Source: Chryseobacterium hagamense (lineage in GTDB: Bacteria > Bacteroidota > Bacteroidia > Flavobacteriales > Weeksellaceae). Taken from it: a stretch of DNA of 49,178 nucleotides. A program made the translations under genes and the position numbers. Below are positions 34,789 to 43,305 of the stretch, in pieces (position 1 is the first letter of the stretch; each line of letters begins with the position of its first letter). Where the stretch lies: positions 1-49,178 of the forward strand of contig NZ_BJYJ01000027.1 of assembly GCF_007991455.1 (NCBI RefSeq), given 5' to 3'. The notes below the pieces were generated by a model, which saw only the letters and a list, made by a program, of their open reading frames with translations, was not told where the DNA came from and did not search any database.

Positions 34789-35715
34789 TTAGAGATCTTT
34801 TTTCTTTGCGGGATCCGTTGCCGGCACATATTCGTCCATTTTCTGGGTCGCCGCCATGGAAACCACCAGGTCATTCAGCATGGTACTGGCCGCGGTAGGC
34901 GAATTGGGAAGAAGCACGAGATTGCTCCGGTTGTTTCCGCCAATGGAACTCAGGGTATCGTAATGCTGGGTAACCACAATCAGTGCTGAAGCTTCCTGCG
35001 CGTTGATGTTGGCGGCATTCAGCATTTTCACCGATTCTTCCAGTCCTTTCGCGATTTCCCTTCTCTGGTCGGCAATCCCCTGTCCCTGCAGCTTTTTGGA
35101 TTCCGCTTCGGCTTTGGCTACGGCTACGATCCGTATTCTCTGGGCTTCCGATTCGTATTCGGCAGCCGTTTTTTCCCTTTCGGCGGCATTGATCCGGTTC
35201 ATCGCATGCTTCACCTGCTCATCGGGATCGATATCGGTGACCAGCGCTTTGATGATATCATACCCGTAACTCTGCATGGCCTCCTGAAGCTCGCTTTTTA
35301 CGGCAATGGCAATGTCATCTTTGCGTACGAATACGTCATCCAGTTTTGTTTTCGGCACTTCGGCACGCACGACGTCAAATACATAAGACGTGATCTGGTT
35401 TTCCGGATTTTCCAGCCGGTAATAGGCATCCTTTACATTTTCCCTGATCACCTGGTACTGTACGGAAACTTTCATTTTGATAAATACATTATCGAGGGTT
35501 TTGGTATCAATAATGACATCCAGCTGCTGGATCCTGAGGTTCAGCCGTTTGGCAATCTGGTCCAGAAACGGGATTTTCAGGTGCAGCCCTGCATGGCTTA
35601 CTTTTAAAAATTTCCCTAACCGCTCTACGATTGCAGCAGATTCCTGTTTAACGGTAAAGAATGAAGCAAATAAAATAATAAGACCGATAAAGGCCAGTAT
35701 TCCTGCATACGCCAT
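34789..35715 (-). CDS. SPFH/Band 7 membrane scaffold protein (slipin/QmcA-like)
   Basis: The 308-residue protein has an N-terminal membrane helix (about 4-22), an SPFH domain (about 22-190, with VERLGKFLKVSHAGLHLKIPFLD) and a coiled-coil rich in Ala/Glu (about 188-245, INAAEREKTAAEYESEAQRI). SPFH proteins form large membrane rings that organise microdomains and often guard proteases. No NfeD or FtsH partner gene is adjacent. It starts with ATG (MAYAG) and appears monocistronic, with a palindromic terminator. Confidence 0.9.
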   Translation of the reverse strand: MAYAGILAFIGLIILFASFFTVKQESAAIVERLGKFLKVSHAGLHLKIPFLDQIAKRLNLRIQQLDVIIDTKTLDNVFIKMKVSVQYQVIRENVKDAYYRLENPENQITSYVFDVVRAEVPKTKLDDVFVRKDDIAIAVKSELQEAMQSYGYDIIKALVTDIDPDEQVKHAMNRINAAEREKTAAEYESEAQRIRIVAVAKAEAESKKLQGQGIADQRREIAKGLEESVKMLNAANINAQEASALIVVTQHYDTLSSIGGNNRSNLVLLPNSPTAASTMLNDLVVSMAATQKMDEYVPATDPAKKKDL

Positions 35716-36108
35716 AATGTTTTATTTTAGTGATTTGCTGTAAGATAGGGATTTTTACCTGAAAAATCAAATGAAAGGCGGGTTTCAAAGGTGAATGGTG
35801 AATTCGCTGTGCCTGTTAATTTTTTGGACTATTGGTTTTATTAACGCTATGACCGCAAGGATTTTTTGATGACCTTGAGAATATTTTCCGGGCGCAAAGG
35901 TGTTTCACTCAGCAAATGACAGCAATGGATATTTAAATTAACAATGATTGCTTTGTTATCAAATAAGCGGTATACAATTTTATCAAAGATAAAATTCCAG
36001 CGTATTTTTCCACGCAAAGCATTTAAAGGCCTTTACGCATTCCAACAAGCACGAGCTGTAATAACGAATGACAATTCACTATTCACCTGCAGAGTAAAAT
36101 TCACCATC
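35716..36108. other. Intergenic region with relics of a GCAAAGG-type repeat
   Basis: No gene is seen. Phrases such as TAACGCTATGACCGCAAGG then ATTTTTTG, GGGCGCAAAGGTG and CCACGCAAAGCATTT resemble decayed copies of an AAGGCACAGAG/CGCAAAG phrase also found near 37.6 kb and at the window end. A long frame on the plus strand (35944-36516) is a shadow of dgt. Confidence 0.4.
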
Positions 36109-37467
36109 CTACACGGTCATTCCGATATCGATTCCTTTGATTTTACGATACAGATCGGTGGCGTAATTGTCCGTCATGCCGGAAACAAAATCGATGACGC
36201 CCAGTACTTTCTGGTAATCGGTTCCGCTGTTGTAAATGAACTGTTTCGGAATCAGCTTCAGCGCTTTGGTATCGTAGGATTTTCTTTTTTCTTCAGGTTT
36301 AAGAATGGAAGGAATAAAGTGGTCAAGCAATTCGTACATGACATTATAGCCGGCATTTTCGATTTCTACCACGGCCTTGTGGTTGTATATTTTTTCGATG
36401 GAAAAGCTTTCGATGTCCTGCAGGGCTTTGTTTTTATCTTTGTAAAGATCCAGCAGGGCTTTATCGAGATTGCCGTTCAGGATCTTTTCAAAATCCTGTT
36501 TGTATCTTTCCATTGAGGTGTTGATGAGGGCATTGATGACCTTGGCCCGCAGATACGAAATCTGCTCGTTTTCGTTGGAGATGGAACTGAGCTTGCTTTC
36601 GATTCTTTTCACATCATCCGTTTCGGATTTTACCAGTTCAAAAAACAGGTTTTTACAGTCGGCCGTGGAAACAATGCCCAGGCGGTGCGCATCTTCCATA
36701 TCGATGATGTTGTAGCAGATATCATCCGCTGCTTCCACCAGCCATACGAAAGGATGTCTTTTGAAGATATACGGTTCCTCGTTTTCGCAGATCAGTTGTG
36801 TTTTGCTGGCAATCTCAAGGAAAATCTCTTTTTCATTCTGGAAGAAACCGAATTTTTTCCGGTGTACCACCCCCTTTGTTTTGGCGATAGCCTCACAGGG
36901 ATATTTTGCAATACTGGCTAAAGTAGAAAAAGTAAGCTGGATCCCTCCTGCATCTTTTCCCTGTTGCTGTTGCGCCAACACGCGGATCGCATTGGCATTT
37001 CCTTCAAAGTTTACAAGGTCGGCCCATTCCTTTTCATTGAATTTCGGCTTCAGATCCGATTCATTCCTTTCAAAGTAGCTGGCAATGGCATCTTCACCCG
37101 AATGTCCGAAAGCCGGATTTCCAACGTCATGGCACAGGCATCCCGCGGCTATGACGTTTCCAAGGCTGTGAAGGTAAAAGCTTTTTGCCTCTTCGGTCAG
37201 GTCACTTTTAAATTCGTCATAGATAAACTCTCCCATCACGCTCCCGAGGCTTCTGCCTACGGATGAAACTTCCAGCGAATGCGTCAGGCGGTTATGCACG
37301 AAAACGCTTCCTGGCAGTGGAAACACCTGCGTCTTGTTCTGCAGTCTACGGAAAGCCGAGGAGAAAATAATCCGGTCGAAATCCCTCTGGAAATCCGTTC
37401 GCGACGCTTTGGTGTGCGGGTTGTTGCCTGTACGCTGGTTCGTGAAAATCTGGTTTAAGTTCATCAT
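36109..37467 (-). CDS. dgt: Deoxyguanosinetriphosphate triphosphohydrolase (dNTPase)
   Basis: The 452-residue protein has the HD-domain metal ligands of dNTP triphosphohydrolases: NRLTHSLEVSSVGR, CHDVGNPAFGHSGE and EAADDICYNIIDMEDAHRLG. The N-terminal SRTDFQRDFDRIIFSSAFRRLQNKTQVFP is typical. It splits dNTPs to deoxynucleosides and triphosphate in the cytoplasm, which controls pool size and can limit phage growth. The start is either of two adjacent ATGs (37467 or 37464). A -7-like box ends 5-8 bases upstream, so the mRNA may be nearly leaderless. Confidence 0.95.
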   Translation of the reverse strand: MMNLNQIFTNQRTGNNPHTKASRTDFQRDFDRIIFSSAFRRLQNKTQVFPLPGSVFVHNRLTHSLEVSSVGRSLGSVMGEFIYDEFKSDLTEEAKSFYLHSLGNVIAAGCLCHDVGNPAFGHSGEDAIASYFERNESDLKPKFNEKEWADLVNFEGNANAIRVLAQQQQGKDAGGIQLTFSTLASIAKYPCEAIAKTKGVVHRKKFGFFQNEKEIFLEIASKTQLICENEEPYIFKRHPFVWLVEAADDICYNIIDMEDAHRLGIVSTADCKNLFFELVKSETDDVKRIESKLSSISNENEQISYLRAKVINALINTSMERYKQDFEKILNGNLDKALLDLYKDKNKALQDIESFSIEKIYNHKAVVEIENAGYNVMYELLDHFIPSILKPEEKRKSYDTKALKLIPKQFIYNSGTDYQKVLGVIDFVSGMTDNYATDLYRKIKGIDIGMTV

Positions 37468-37471
37468 GCTT

Positions 37472-37479
37472 CAAAAATA
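37472..37479 (-). promoter_or_regulatory. Candidate -7 box (TATTTTTG on minus strand) of dgt
   Basis: Fits TAnnTTTG. It lies 4-7 bases before the two possible ATG starts. No -33 TTG at the usual spacing. Confidence 0.4.
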
Positions 37480-37539
37480 CTTTAATTTTTATTTCTTTCT
37501 GATAAAATATTGCAATATGGAGTGAATTGTTGGTGTTGG

Positions 37540-37746
37540 AACACTAAGCGCACGGAGTTTTTTAAAATACCAGCTGTTTTAAGGTTCACCAAGCCATTTC
37601 ATTTATAAAAGACAACAGAGACTGTCAGTAATAATTATCAAAGATTAAAATTATTGGACATATTGTTGAACACGAAAGGCACAGAGATTTTTTTACTCGT
37701 CGCTTCCAGGTTCACAAAGCCATTTCATTTATTAGAGATAACAAAA
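37540..37746 (+). repeat. Two direct repeats of about 78 bp
   Basis: Copies at 37540-37618 and 37669-37746 share AACACKAARGSCACRGAG, a T run and AGGTTCACMAAGCCATTTC then ATTTAT. They lie between dgt and the first calcium-repeat protein gene. No gene is seen in the interval 37468-37831. Confidence 0.7.
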
Positions 37747-37831
37747 ATTATTAGTTCCAATTGTCATTCATTATAAATAAAAAAATTTACAGCTTAAAAA
37801 AATTTCAGTAGTATTGTTACAAATTTCAAAT

Positions 37832-38890
37832 ATGAAAAGTCTTCTCGTATTGCTGTTTCCGGTATACCTGTTTTCCCAGGAAAATTGTTTCGATGATGGC
37901 CAGAAACATTATTCCGCTAAAGGAAAACTCTCCCATTACACCCAAATGACAGAATTTATCCTGCTGAATAATCCGAAACATATTAAGTACAAAGAAAACA
38001 GGGCAAACCTGAGTTATGAAGAAGATGAAAGGATGGATGAATATTCAGGCATGCCTTATGAACAGAGGATGTCGGAGGATTATAAAAGGTTTGAAATTTT
38101 CTACAAATATTTTAATCACCAATTCCATTATATCAGACTTCAAAAAGCAGGAAAATCCTTGTATGCAGTTGCTGAAAATCAATTCGGACACTGGCTGCTG
38201 GAAATAAAGGGACGGAAGCCGAAGGCCTATTATATCGGATTCAGTAAAAATACCTATGTCAACAGAAGGCAAAAGAACGGATTTATCAGGAATAATACCC
38301 TGTTCCTCGACGGCAGTTTTATCAGCATCAAAAAGGGAATACGGTTTGATGAATGGACAGCCGTAAAAGATTTCCTGACCTTTGAAATCAGTCTTGATGA
38401 TATAAAAAAGGATTCCGACGGTGACGGATACAATGATCTCTTTGAACACCTTATTTTCCTGAATTCTGATTCCCGCGATACCGATGGGGACGGCATTTCA
38501 GACTTTGAGGATTTAAATCCGCTTCATGCTTCGGAAAGAAACAGGTTCACCGAACTCTTTGAAAGCATTATCGAATCAGACTTGGGCGAAAATGAAGATG
38601 CAACCCGGGATTATTATTCCTTTAAAATCTATGAGTCCGACTGTAATTTTTTTCAGCGAATCCACCCTAAGGATACAAGAATACTGGTGCTCTCCGGTTC
38701 GCAGGCTTATCAGCTGGAAAATAATTCCCGGTCTTCGCCGTTCGGTACTTTTTACGGAAGGATCAAAAAAGGTCCGGATGAAACAACCTTTTACATCCCT
38801 TACTTCAAAAGTTCGAGTGGTGGCAGAATAATTGCTGAATATAAGGACGGAAAATGGTCTGTTCTTGAAGACCAGGAATATAAAACATAA
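37832..38890 (+). CDS. Exported protein with thrombospondin type 3-like Ca2+ repeats (paralogue A)
   Basis: The 352-residue protein has a signal peptide (MKSLLVLLFPVYLFSQ). Residues about 190-235 hold two calcium-loop units, KKDSDGDGYNDLFEHLIF and DTDGDGISDFEDLNP. The flanks are unassigned, with FGHWLLEIKGRKPKAYYIG and a beta-rich C-terminus. It is clearly related to the protein at 39643-40725 over its whole length. The DxDxDG loops should bind calcium. Role unknown; secreted or surface location likely. The Nei/Fpg gene starts 4 bp after its stop. I chose the ATG at 37832, which gives a normal signal peptide. Confidence 0.8.
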   Translation: MKSLLVLLFPVYLFSQENCFDDGQKHYSAKGKLSHYTQMTEFILLNNPKHIKYKENRANLSYEEDERMDEYSGMPYEQRMSEDYKRFEIFYKYFNHQFHYIRLQKAGKSLYAVAENQFGHWLLEIKGRKPKAYYIGFSKNTYVNRRQKNGFIRNNTLFLDGSFISIKKGIRFDEWTAVKDFLTFEISLDDIKKDSDGDGYNDLFEHLIFLNSDSRDTDGDGISDFEDLNPLHASERNRFTELFESIIESDLGENEDATRDYYSFKIYESDCNFFQRIHPKDTRILVLSGSQAYQLENNSRSSPFGTFYGRIKKGPDETTFYIPYFKSSSGGRIIAEYKDGKWSVLEDQEYKT

Positions 38891-38894
38891 AGCT

Positions 38895-39629
38895 ATGCCC
38901 GAAGGTCCACCGGTTGTTCTGATGAAAGAAGACCTGCAGAAGTTTGCAGGTGAAAAAGTAGTTGATGTGAAAGGAAGCTCCATCACGGAAATCTCTCAGA
39001 TCAAAGGCCATATTTTGAGGGAAATAAGGACCCACGGGAAACAGACCTTCCTTATTTTCGACAAAGCCAACATCCGGATCCACTTATTGATGTTCGGTTC
39101 CTACAGCCTGACGGAGAATAAAGCCCAGGCCCATACCCTGAAACTCGGACTGGAATTCAAAGACGGAGGCATGTATTTTTACACCTGCAACGTAAAGCCT
39201 GTGAAGCCTGAATTTATATCCGGCCTCGACTGGGAGGCCGATGTGATGAGCGATGCATGGGATCCTGAAAAAGCGGAAAAGAAACTGAAGGCCAATCCTG
39301 AAATGATGGTCTGCGATGCATTGATGGACCAGGAGATTTTCCCCGGAGTCGGCAATATCATTAAAAATGAAGCCCTTTTCAGGGTGGGCATCCATCCGGA
39401 AACATTGATCGGCCATCTTCCGCCGGCCAGGCTGAAAGCGATGATTAATGAAGCCCGCATCTACAGCTTTGATTTCAAGAAATGGCGAAAGGAAAATGTA
39501 TTACGGAAACGTTTTGAAGTTTATCAACAGAAAAAATGCCCGAACTGCGGTGAAGAAATCATCAAGAAAGAAACCGGACACGGGAAACGTACCAGTTTCT
39601 TCTGCAAAAACGACCAGAAACTATACTGA
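38895..39629 (+). CDS. Fpg/Nei-family DNA glycosylase
   Basis: The 244-residue protein starts MPEGP, with catalytic Pro2 and Glu3. It has the Lys49 loop (THGKQTFLIF), the H2TH motif (GVGNIIKNEALF) and a C-terminal zinc-finger-like end. The enzyme removes oxidised bases and cuts the DNA backbone. Odd point: the zinc finger has Cys215, Cys218 and Cys237, but the place of the fourth Cys is Asp240 (FFCKNDQKLY). Zinc may be held by three Cys and one Asp, or weakly. The gene is inserted between two paralogous exported-protein genes with gaps of 4 and 13 bp. Confidence 0.9.
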   Translation: MPEGPPVVLMKEDLQKFAGEKVVDVKGSSITEISQIKGHILREIRTHGKQTFLIFDKANIRIHLLMFGSYSLTENKAQAHTLKLGLEFKDGGMYFYTCNVKPVKPEFISGLDWEADVMSDAWDPEKAEKKLKANPEMMVCDALMDQEIFPGVGNIIKNEALFRVGIHPETLIGHLPPARLKAMINEARIYSFDFKKWRKENVLRKRFEVYQQKKCPNCGEEIIKKETGHGKRTSFFCKNDQKLY

Positions 39630-39642
39630 AACTACCCTAACC

Positions 39643-40725
39643 ATGAAACTTATTTATTTACCATTGTCTGTTTTTATTCTGATTTCCTGTATCACCGACC
39701 GTAAAGAAGATGCCTGTTTTGAAAATGATAAAAAAGAAAAAACAGCGTACCAGGAATTCAGGATCGATACCCCACAGGAAATTCTGCGGGCCAACCCTTC
39801 TCATGTAAAATTTACTGTCGATAATAAACTAAAGACTTATAAAGAAGAAACAGAAGATGCCCGGAAATCTTATTCGGAAGCAGAAGATAAGAAACGCTTC
39901 AAAGTATATGACGATAAGTATGCGGAACTCATCAAAAATTTCGGTAACCAGTTTTATTATATCAATACGGAAAAGGTAGATGGCATTGTATATGGCATCG
40001 GGCAGAATATGTTCGGCTACTGGCTGCTTGAAACGAAAAATAATACTGTTGCTGCCTATTATTTAGGATTAAGCCAATTTACGCATTTCAGCAAAAAGCA
40101 ACCGGAACATTTTATCTCAGGCAACAAACTGTTGGCTTACGGCAGTTTCGTCCGGATCAGTAAAAGCTGGGGTTATCCGTTCGGTCCGCAAAAAGAAGCT
40201 GTTAAAGACCGTCTGGTTTTTGAAATCGATCTTCAAACCGTAAAAAAGGATTCGGATAAGGACCGGTTCAACGACCTGTTTGAAAAGCTGGTTTTATTGA
40301 ATCCGGATTCAGCAGACACCGATAAAGACGGTATTCCTGATTTTACCGACAGCAATCCGCTGTACCGCTCTGAAAAATCAAAATTCACGGATTTGTACAC
40401 CCTGATTATCGATCGTGAATATGAGCAATCCGGTTTTTCAAAGGGCTCTTATTTTTTTACCGGCTATTTTTCAGACTGTGATTATTTCCATCACATTAAT
40501 CCTACCCAGGTAAAAGTCCTCATTTATCCTGAGAACAAAAGTTCCGAGCTTCAATCCGATTACCGGCTGGGTATGTTTCCGGAACACATCGGGAAAATCA
40601 GGAAAGACAAAGACAAAAACAGATTTTATATCGATTACGGAAGCGGATCCGGTGGCGGTTATATCGAAGCGCTTTTCAAAAACGGGAAGTGGAACTTAAC
40701 AAAGCAATCCACTTACGACATATAA
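39643..40725 (+). CDS. Lipoprotein with thrombospondin type 3-like Ca2+ repeats (paralogue B)
   Basis: The 360-residue protein has a lipoprotein leader (MKLIYLPLSVFILISC, lipobox LISC). Two calcium-loop units lie at about 205-245: KKDSDKDRFNDLFEKLVLL and DTDKDGIPDFTDSNP. The segments FGYWLLETKNN, AAYYLGLSQ and YGSFVRISK match paralogue A in order. It differs from A by lipidation and by a Lys-rich N-terminal part. The ATG at 39643 follows the glycosylase stop by 13 bp, so the three genes form one transcript. Function unknown. Confidence 0.8.
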   Translation: MKLIYLPLSVFILISCITDRKEDACFENDKKEKTAYQEFRIDTPQEILRANPSHVKFTVDNKLKTYKEETEDARKSYSEAEDKKRFKVYDDKYAELIKNFGNQFYYINTEKVDGIVYGIGQNMFGYWLLETKNNTVAAYYLGLSQFTHFSKKQPEHFISGNKLLAYGSFVRISKSWGYPFGPQKEAVKDRLVFEIDLQTVKKDSDKDRFNDLFEKLVLLNPDSADTDKDGIPDFTDSNPLYRSEKSKFTDLYTLIIDREYEQSGFSKGSYFFTGYFSDCDYFHHINPTQVKVLIYPENKSSELQSDYRLGMFPEHIGKIRKDKDKNRFYIDYGSGSGGGYIEALFKNGKWNLTKQSTYDI

Positions 40726-41357
40726 ACATTTTCTTTTCCTCTCAGCTTTCCATACAGCATCCGATCTGTATTGCCGTTTCCGGCATCCATCCGCCGGGTC
40801 TGATCATGTACAGTTTTTAAAGCAGTAAAAATCATTGATCCCCGATCAATAAGAAGATCTTCATTGATGGAAATCCGATTTTTCTCAATTCATTTTACTT
40901 CTGCCTAAAATAAAGATCTTCAGTCTTTCAAGATGCATTCAATAAAAACATACTCTTAAACATCTGATTAACAGACCAAAAATCATCCTTTAAAATAAGT
41001 CTTCCATCAAAATTATCCGGATCTTCTGATGCTGCTGCTGAAAACAGGACCGCAAAAGCCGCATCTTAAAATATCCCAATAATAAGTTTTTGTAATACTA
41101 CATATCAATACAAGTCCAAAATAAGTGATATAATATTGTCTCAAAAAATGTTATTATGTATGGCATTTTTTCTTTTTTGGATTATCAACTTTTAAATGCA
41201 AGCGTCGAAATAATTAACAGATCAATAATTTTTTACACAAAACACAATAAAAGCCTTTGTAAATTTCTAATTTTATATTAAATTAATGTAAACTATTTTT
41301 ATCTAAATCGTAAACAAAAACCACTTAAAACACTGATATACATCATGATTATTTGTT
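40726..41357. other. AT-rich intergenic region
   Basis: No gene above about 30 codons is credible here. A small dyad TTGATC-CCC-GATCAA lies near 40845. No copy of the dispersed repeat is certain. The region may carry a leader or regulatory RNA, but I see no structure strong enough to call one. Confidence 0.35.
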
Positions 41358-41387
41358 TTGGAACCTGATTTGAAAGTCGTAATATTG
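41358..41387 (+). promoter_or_regulatory. Flavobacterial promoter: TTG-N19-TAATATTG
   Basis: TTG (41358-41360), a 19-bp spacer, and TAATATTG (41380-41387), which differs from TAnnTTTG at one base. Transcription would begin near 41391, about 45 bases before the small membrane protein. It is the only promoter in the window where both boxes are found at the right spacing. Confidence 0.6.
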
Positions 41388-41436
41388 CAAATGTAAAATC
41401 GACAATAATAAATCAAATAATTAAAAATTCAACAAT

Positions 41437-41520
41437 ATGATCACTTACATCGGAATCGCAACATGTTTAGTAGTTTTTGCTTCTTATTTTGCAACTGTTA
41501 AGAGAGAAGAGAGAAACTAA
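41437..41520 (+). CDS. 27-residue single-helix membrane miniprotein
   Basis: The frame reads MITYIGIATCLVVFASYFAT followed by VKREERN and a TAA. It is one hydrophobic helix of about 18 residues with a charged end (KREER), as in small subunits that stabilise membrane complexes. The start has an A-rich upstream region. A two-box promoter at 41358-41387 supports expression. I do not recognise a family. A very short frame can arise by chance, but the amphipathic pattern and the promoter make this one better than random. Confidence 0.55.
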   Translation: MITYIGIATCLVVFASYFATVKREERN

Positions 41521-41561
41521 TCAGATTTTCCGGAACTGGCTGCCAGTTTTGGAAAACACAA

Positions 41562-41681
41562 ATGAATGATATTGCCTATGTTTTCAATCCGTCAGAAAGA
41601 TTGACCGCTCTTTTGCCCGGCCCGGGTGAAAGGGCACCGAATGCAGGGCAAAGATTTTACACTAAGGAAGACAACTTTTAA
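41562..41681 (+). CDS. Possible 39-residue protein downstream of the miniprotein
   Basis: The frame ATG 41562 to TAA 41681 reads MNDIAYVFNPSERLTALLPG and ends in AGQRFYTKEDNF. It is soluble and Pro/Gly-rich in the middle. It lies between the miniprotein and a terminator, in the same direction. There is no family match that I know and it may be chance. Confidence 0.3.
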   Translation: MNDIAYVFNPSERLTALLPGPGERAPNAGQRFYTKEDNF

Positions 41682-41703
41682 TTTTTATAATAGCCGATAG
41701 AGT

Positions 41704-41728
41704 CGAACATTGATTGTTCGGCTTTTTT
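41704..41728 (+). terminator. Rho-independent terminator
   Basis: CGAACA (41704-41709) and TGTTCG (41715-41720) form the stem, then GC and six T. It ends the transcript of the small frames at 41437-41681. Confidence 0.8.
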
Positions 41729-41741
41729 GCTGGATAAGCTT

Positions 41742-41749
41742 TATCTTTG
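41742..41749 (+). promoter_or_regulatory. Candidate -7 box (TATCTTTG) of the AAA+ gene
   Basis: Exact TAnnTTTG match 19 bases before the ATG at 41769. The nearest TTG triplets upstream are at 12 and 25 bp rather than 17-19, so the -33 box is uncertain. Confidence 0.45.
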
Positions 41750-41768
41750 CTGCCATAAATTTGTAGCA

Positions 41769-42476
41769 ATGAATCTGTACAACCTCATCATCCAGGACAG
41801 GGAAGAAATAACGCTTGACGACGTATTCCTGTCACCCCAAAACAAAGAACAGTTTGTACAGCTCATCAAAGAAAATACCTACGCGAAGGAACTGCAGGAA
41901 TACGGGCTTCCGGTGAACAACAAGGTGCTTCTGGAAGGAAGTTCCGGCTGCGGGAAAACCATGACGGCCAAAGCGGTTGCCCATGCCCTGGGGAAAAACA
42001 TCATCATCCTTAATCTCAGCAACATCGTCTCCTCACGGATCGGCGAAACTTCACAGAACATCAAAATGATTTTCGACAAAGCCGCACGGGAACGGTCGGT
42101 CCTTTTCCTGGATGAGCTCGACCAGATCGGGAAAGCCAGAGGCAGCGACGATAAAGATGTGGGCGAAATGAGAAGGCTGGTGAATACCCTGCTCCAGCTT
42201 ATCGACTATTATCCCGAAAACGCCCTGCTGCTCTGTGCCACCAACCACCCGGAAATCATCGACACGGCTTTGATCAGACGGTTCCAGCTGAAAGTCCGAT
42301 ATGAAATGCCTTCCAAAGAATTTCTCGACACCTTCTACGACCGTATCCTGGCGGCATTCCCGGAAGATCTCCGCAACATCGAACGGCAATACGGCATCTC
42401 CTTTGCCGAAGCAAAAGACCATGCGTTTACGGTGGTGAAGGGGAATTTAATCAGGAAGCTGGAGATGAATGTTTAA
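41769..42476 (+). CDS. Small AAA+ ATPase (single AAA domain)
   Basis: The 235-residue protein is almost only an AAA domain: Walker A at residues 57-64 (GSSGCGKT), Walker B at 111-118 (VLFLDELD), sensor-1 Asn159 (LCATNHPE) and Arg finger 170-171 (LIRRFQ). Residues 1-40 are a short N-terminal region and 190-235 a helical lid. It is related to the SpoVK/Ycf46 group. No protease or substrate-binding domain is attached. I chose the ATG at 41769, because the longer frame adds 14 residues that run over the -7 box. Confidence 0.88.
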   Translation: MNLYNLIIQDREEITLDDVFLSPQNKEQFVQLIKENTYAKELQEYGLPVNNKVLLEGSSGCGKTMTAKAVAHALGKNIIILNLSNIVSSRIGETSQNIKMIFDKAARERSVLFLDELDQIGKARGSDDKDVGEMRRLVNTLLQLIDYYPENALLLCATNHPEIIDTALIRRFQLKVRYEMPSKEFLDTFYDRILAAFPEDLRNIERQYGISFAEAKDHAFTVVKGNLIRKLEMNV

Positions 42477-42549
42477 CCACAAAAGGATCAAAAGATATTC
42501 ATGCCGGATAATAAAGTTAAATGCCGGAATTTGAATAAGGTCACCTAAG

Positions 42550-42640
42550 TTCTCAAAAATCTGAGATTTTTGGCTGGCGCTCAACTTAAAATCCCGGTGG
42601 CTGAGCGGAGCCGAAGCCACGCTCCTATCTGTGCCGACCT
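42550..42640. repeat. Hairpin and REP-like GTGGCT...AGCCAC unit
   Basis: AAAAATCTGAGATTTTT (near 42555-42571) is a small palindrome. GTGGCT (42597-42602) pairs with AGCCAC (42615-42620) around GAGCGGAGCCGA. The CTGAGCGGAGYCGAAG phrase recurs in many bacterial genomes as I recall. It lies between the AAA+ and XRE genes. No other feature is seen in 42477-42780. Confidence 0.55.
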
Positions 42641-42780
42641 TTGCAATTTAACGGTAATATTATGTACTCCTGAATCATTAATACGAGAAGGATGTTTTAT
42701 TCCCAAAGAAATTTTCATCCTCATCCATATTTTTTTATCTTTACTTTCAATTTTTCTTATACAAAACGTAAAAACAACAA

Positions 42781-43188
42781 ATGGAACAGAAAATACATCA
42801 GGGACGGAATGTAAAACGGTTCAGGGAAATGCTCGGCATCAAGCAGGAAGCCCTGGCCTTTGATCTCGGCGAAGACTGGAACCAGAAGAAAATTTCGATA
42901 CTGGAACAGAAAGCAGTCGTAGAAGAAGCTTTGTTGCAGAAAATATCCGAAGTCCTGAAAATCCCGGTAGAAGCTTTTCAGAATTTTGATGAGGAACAGG
43001 CTATTAATATTATCTCTAATACCTTTGACAATTGTCAGCAGCCGGCATCTGTATTTTATAATTCCACAGTCAATCAATTAGATCAATTAATTAAGCTTCA
43101 CGAAGAAAAAATTGCGCTTTACGAAAGAATGCTGAAGGAAAAGGATGACATGATGGTAAGACTGGAGAACCTGATCAGGTCCAAATAA
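42781..43188 (+). CDS. XRE-family helix-turn-helix regulator
   Basis: The 135-residue protein has an N-terminal Cro/XRE-type helix-turn-helix (about residues 5-62, QGRNVKRFREMLGIKQEALA ... KISEVLKIPVEAF). A linker with a polar stretch follows, then a C-terminal coiled coil (about 97-133, QLDQLIKLHEEKIALYERML) that may form a dimer. The gene is transcribed in the same direction as the AAA+ and tape-measure genes, with about 300 bp and 117 bp on its two sides. Targets are unknown. Confidence 0.88.
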   Translation: MEQKIHQGRNVKRFREMLGIKQEALAFDLGEDWNQKKISILEQKAVVEEALLQKISEVLKIPVEAFQNFDEEQAINIISNTFDNCQQPASVFYNSTVNQLDQLIKLHEEKIALYERMLKEKDDMMVRLENLIRSK

Positions 43189-43305
43189 AAGCTCAGATAA
43201 AACTTTTATTAAATTCAGGGTATTTCTACTCTGGTGAGCGACGAGCGTGATGCCCGCGGCAGCGCTGAGAGGAATACGATGAAAATAAAAACTAATACCA
43301 TAAAA

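Noticed and set aside
35944..36516. 190-residue plus-strand frame
   Set aside because: Antisense to the 3' part of dgt, which has all family motifs.
40726..41357. A structured RNA or riboswitch in the long gap
   Set aside because: Only one small dyad is visible; no conserved riboswitch core could be recognised.
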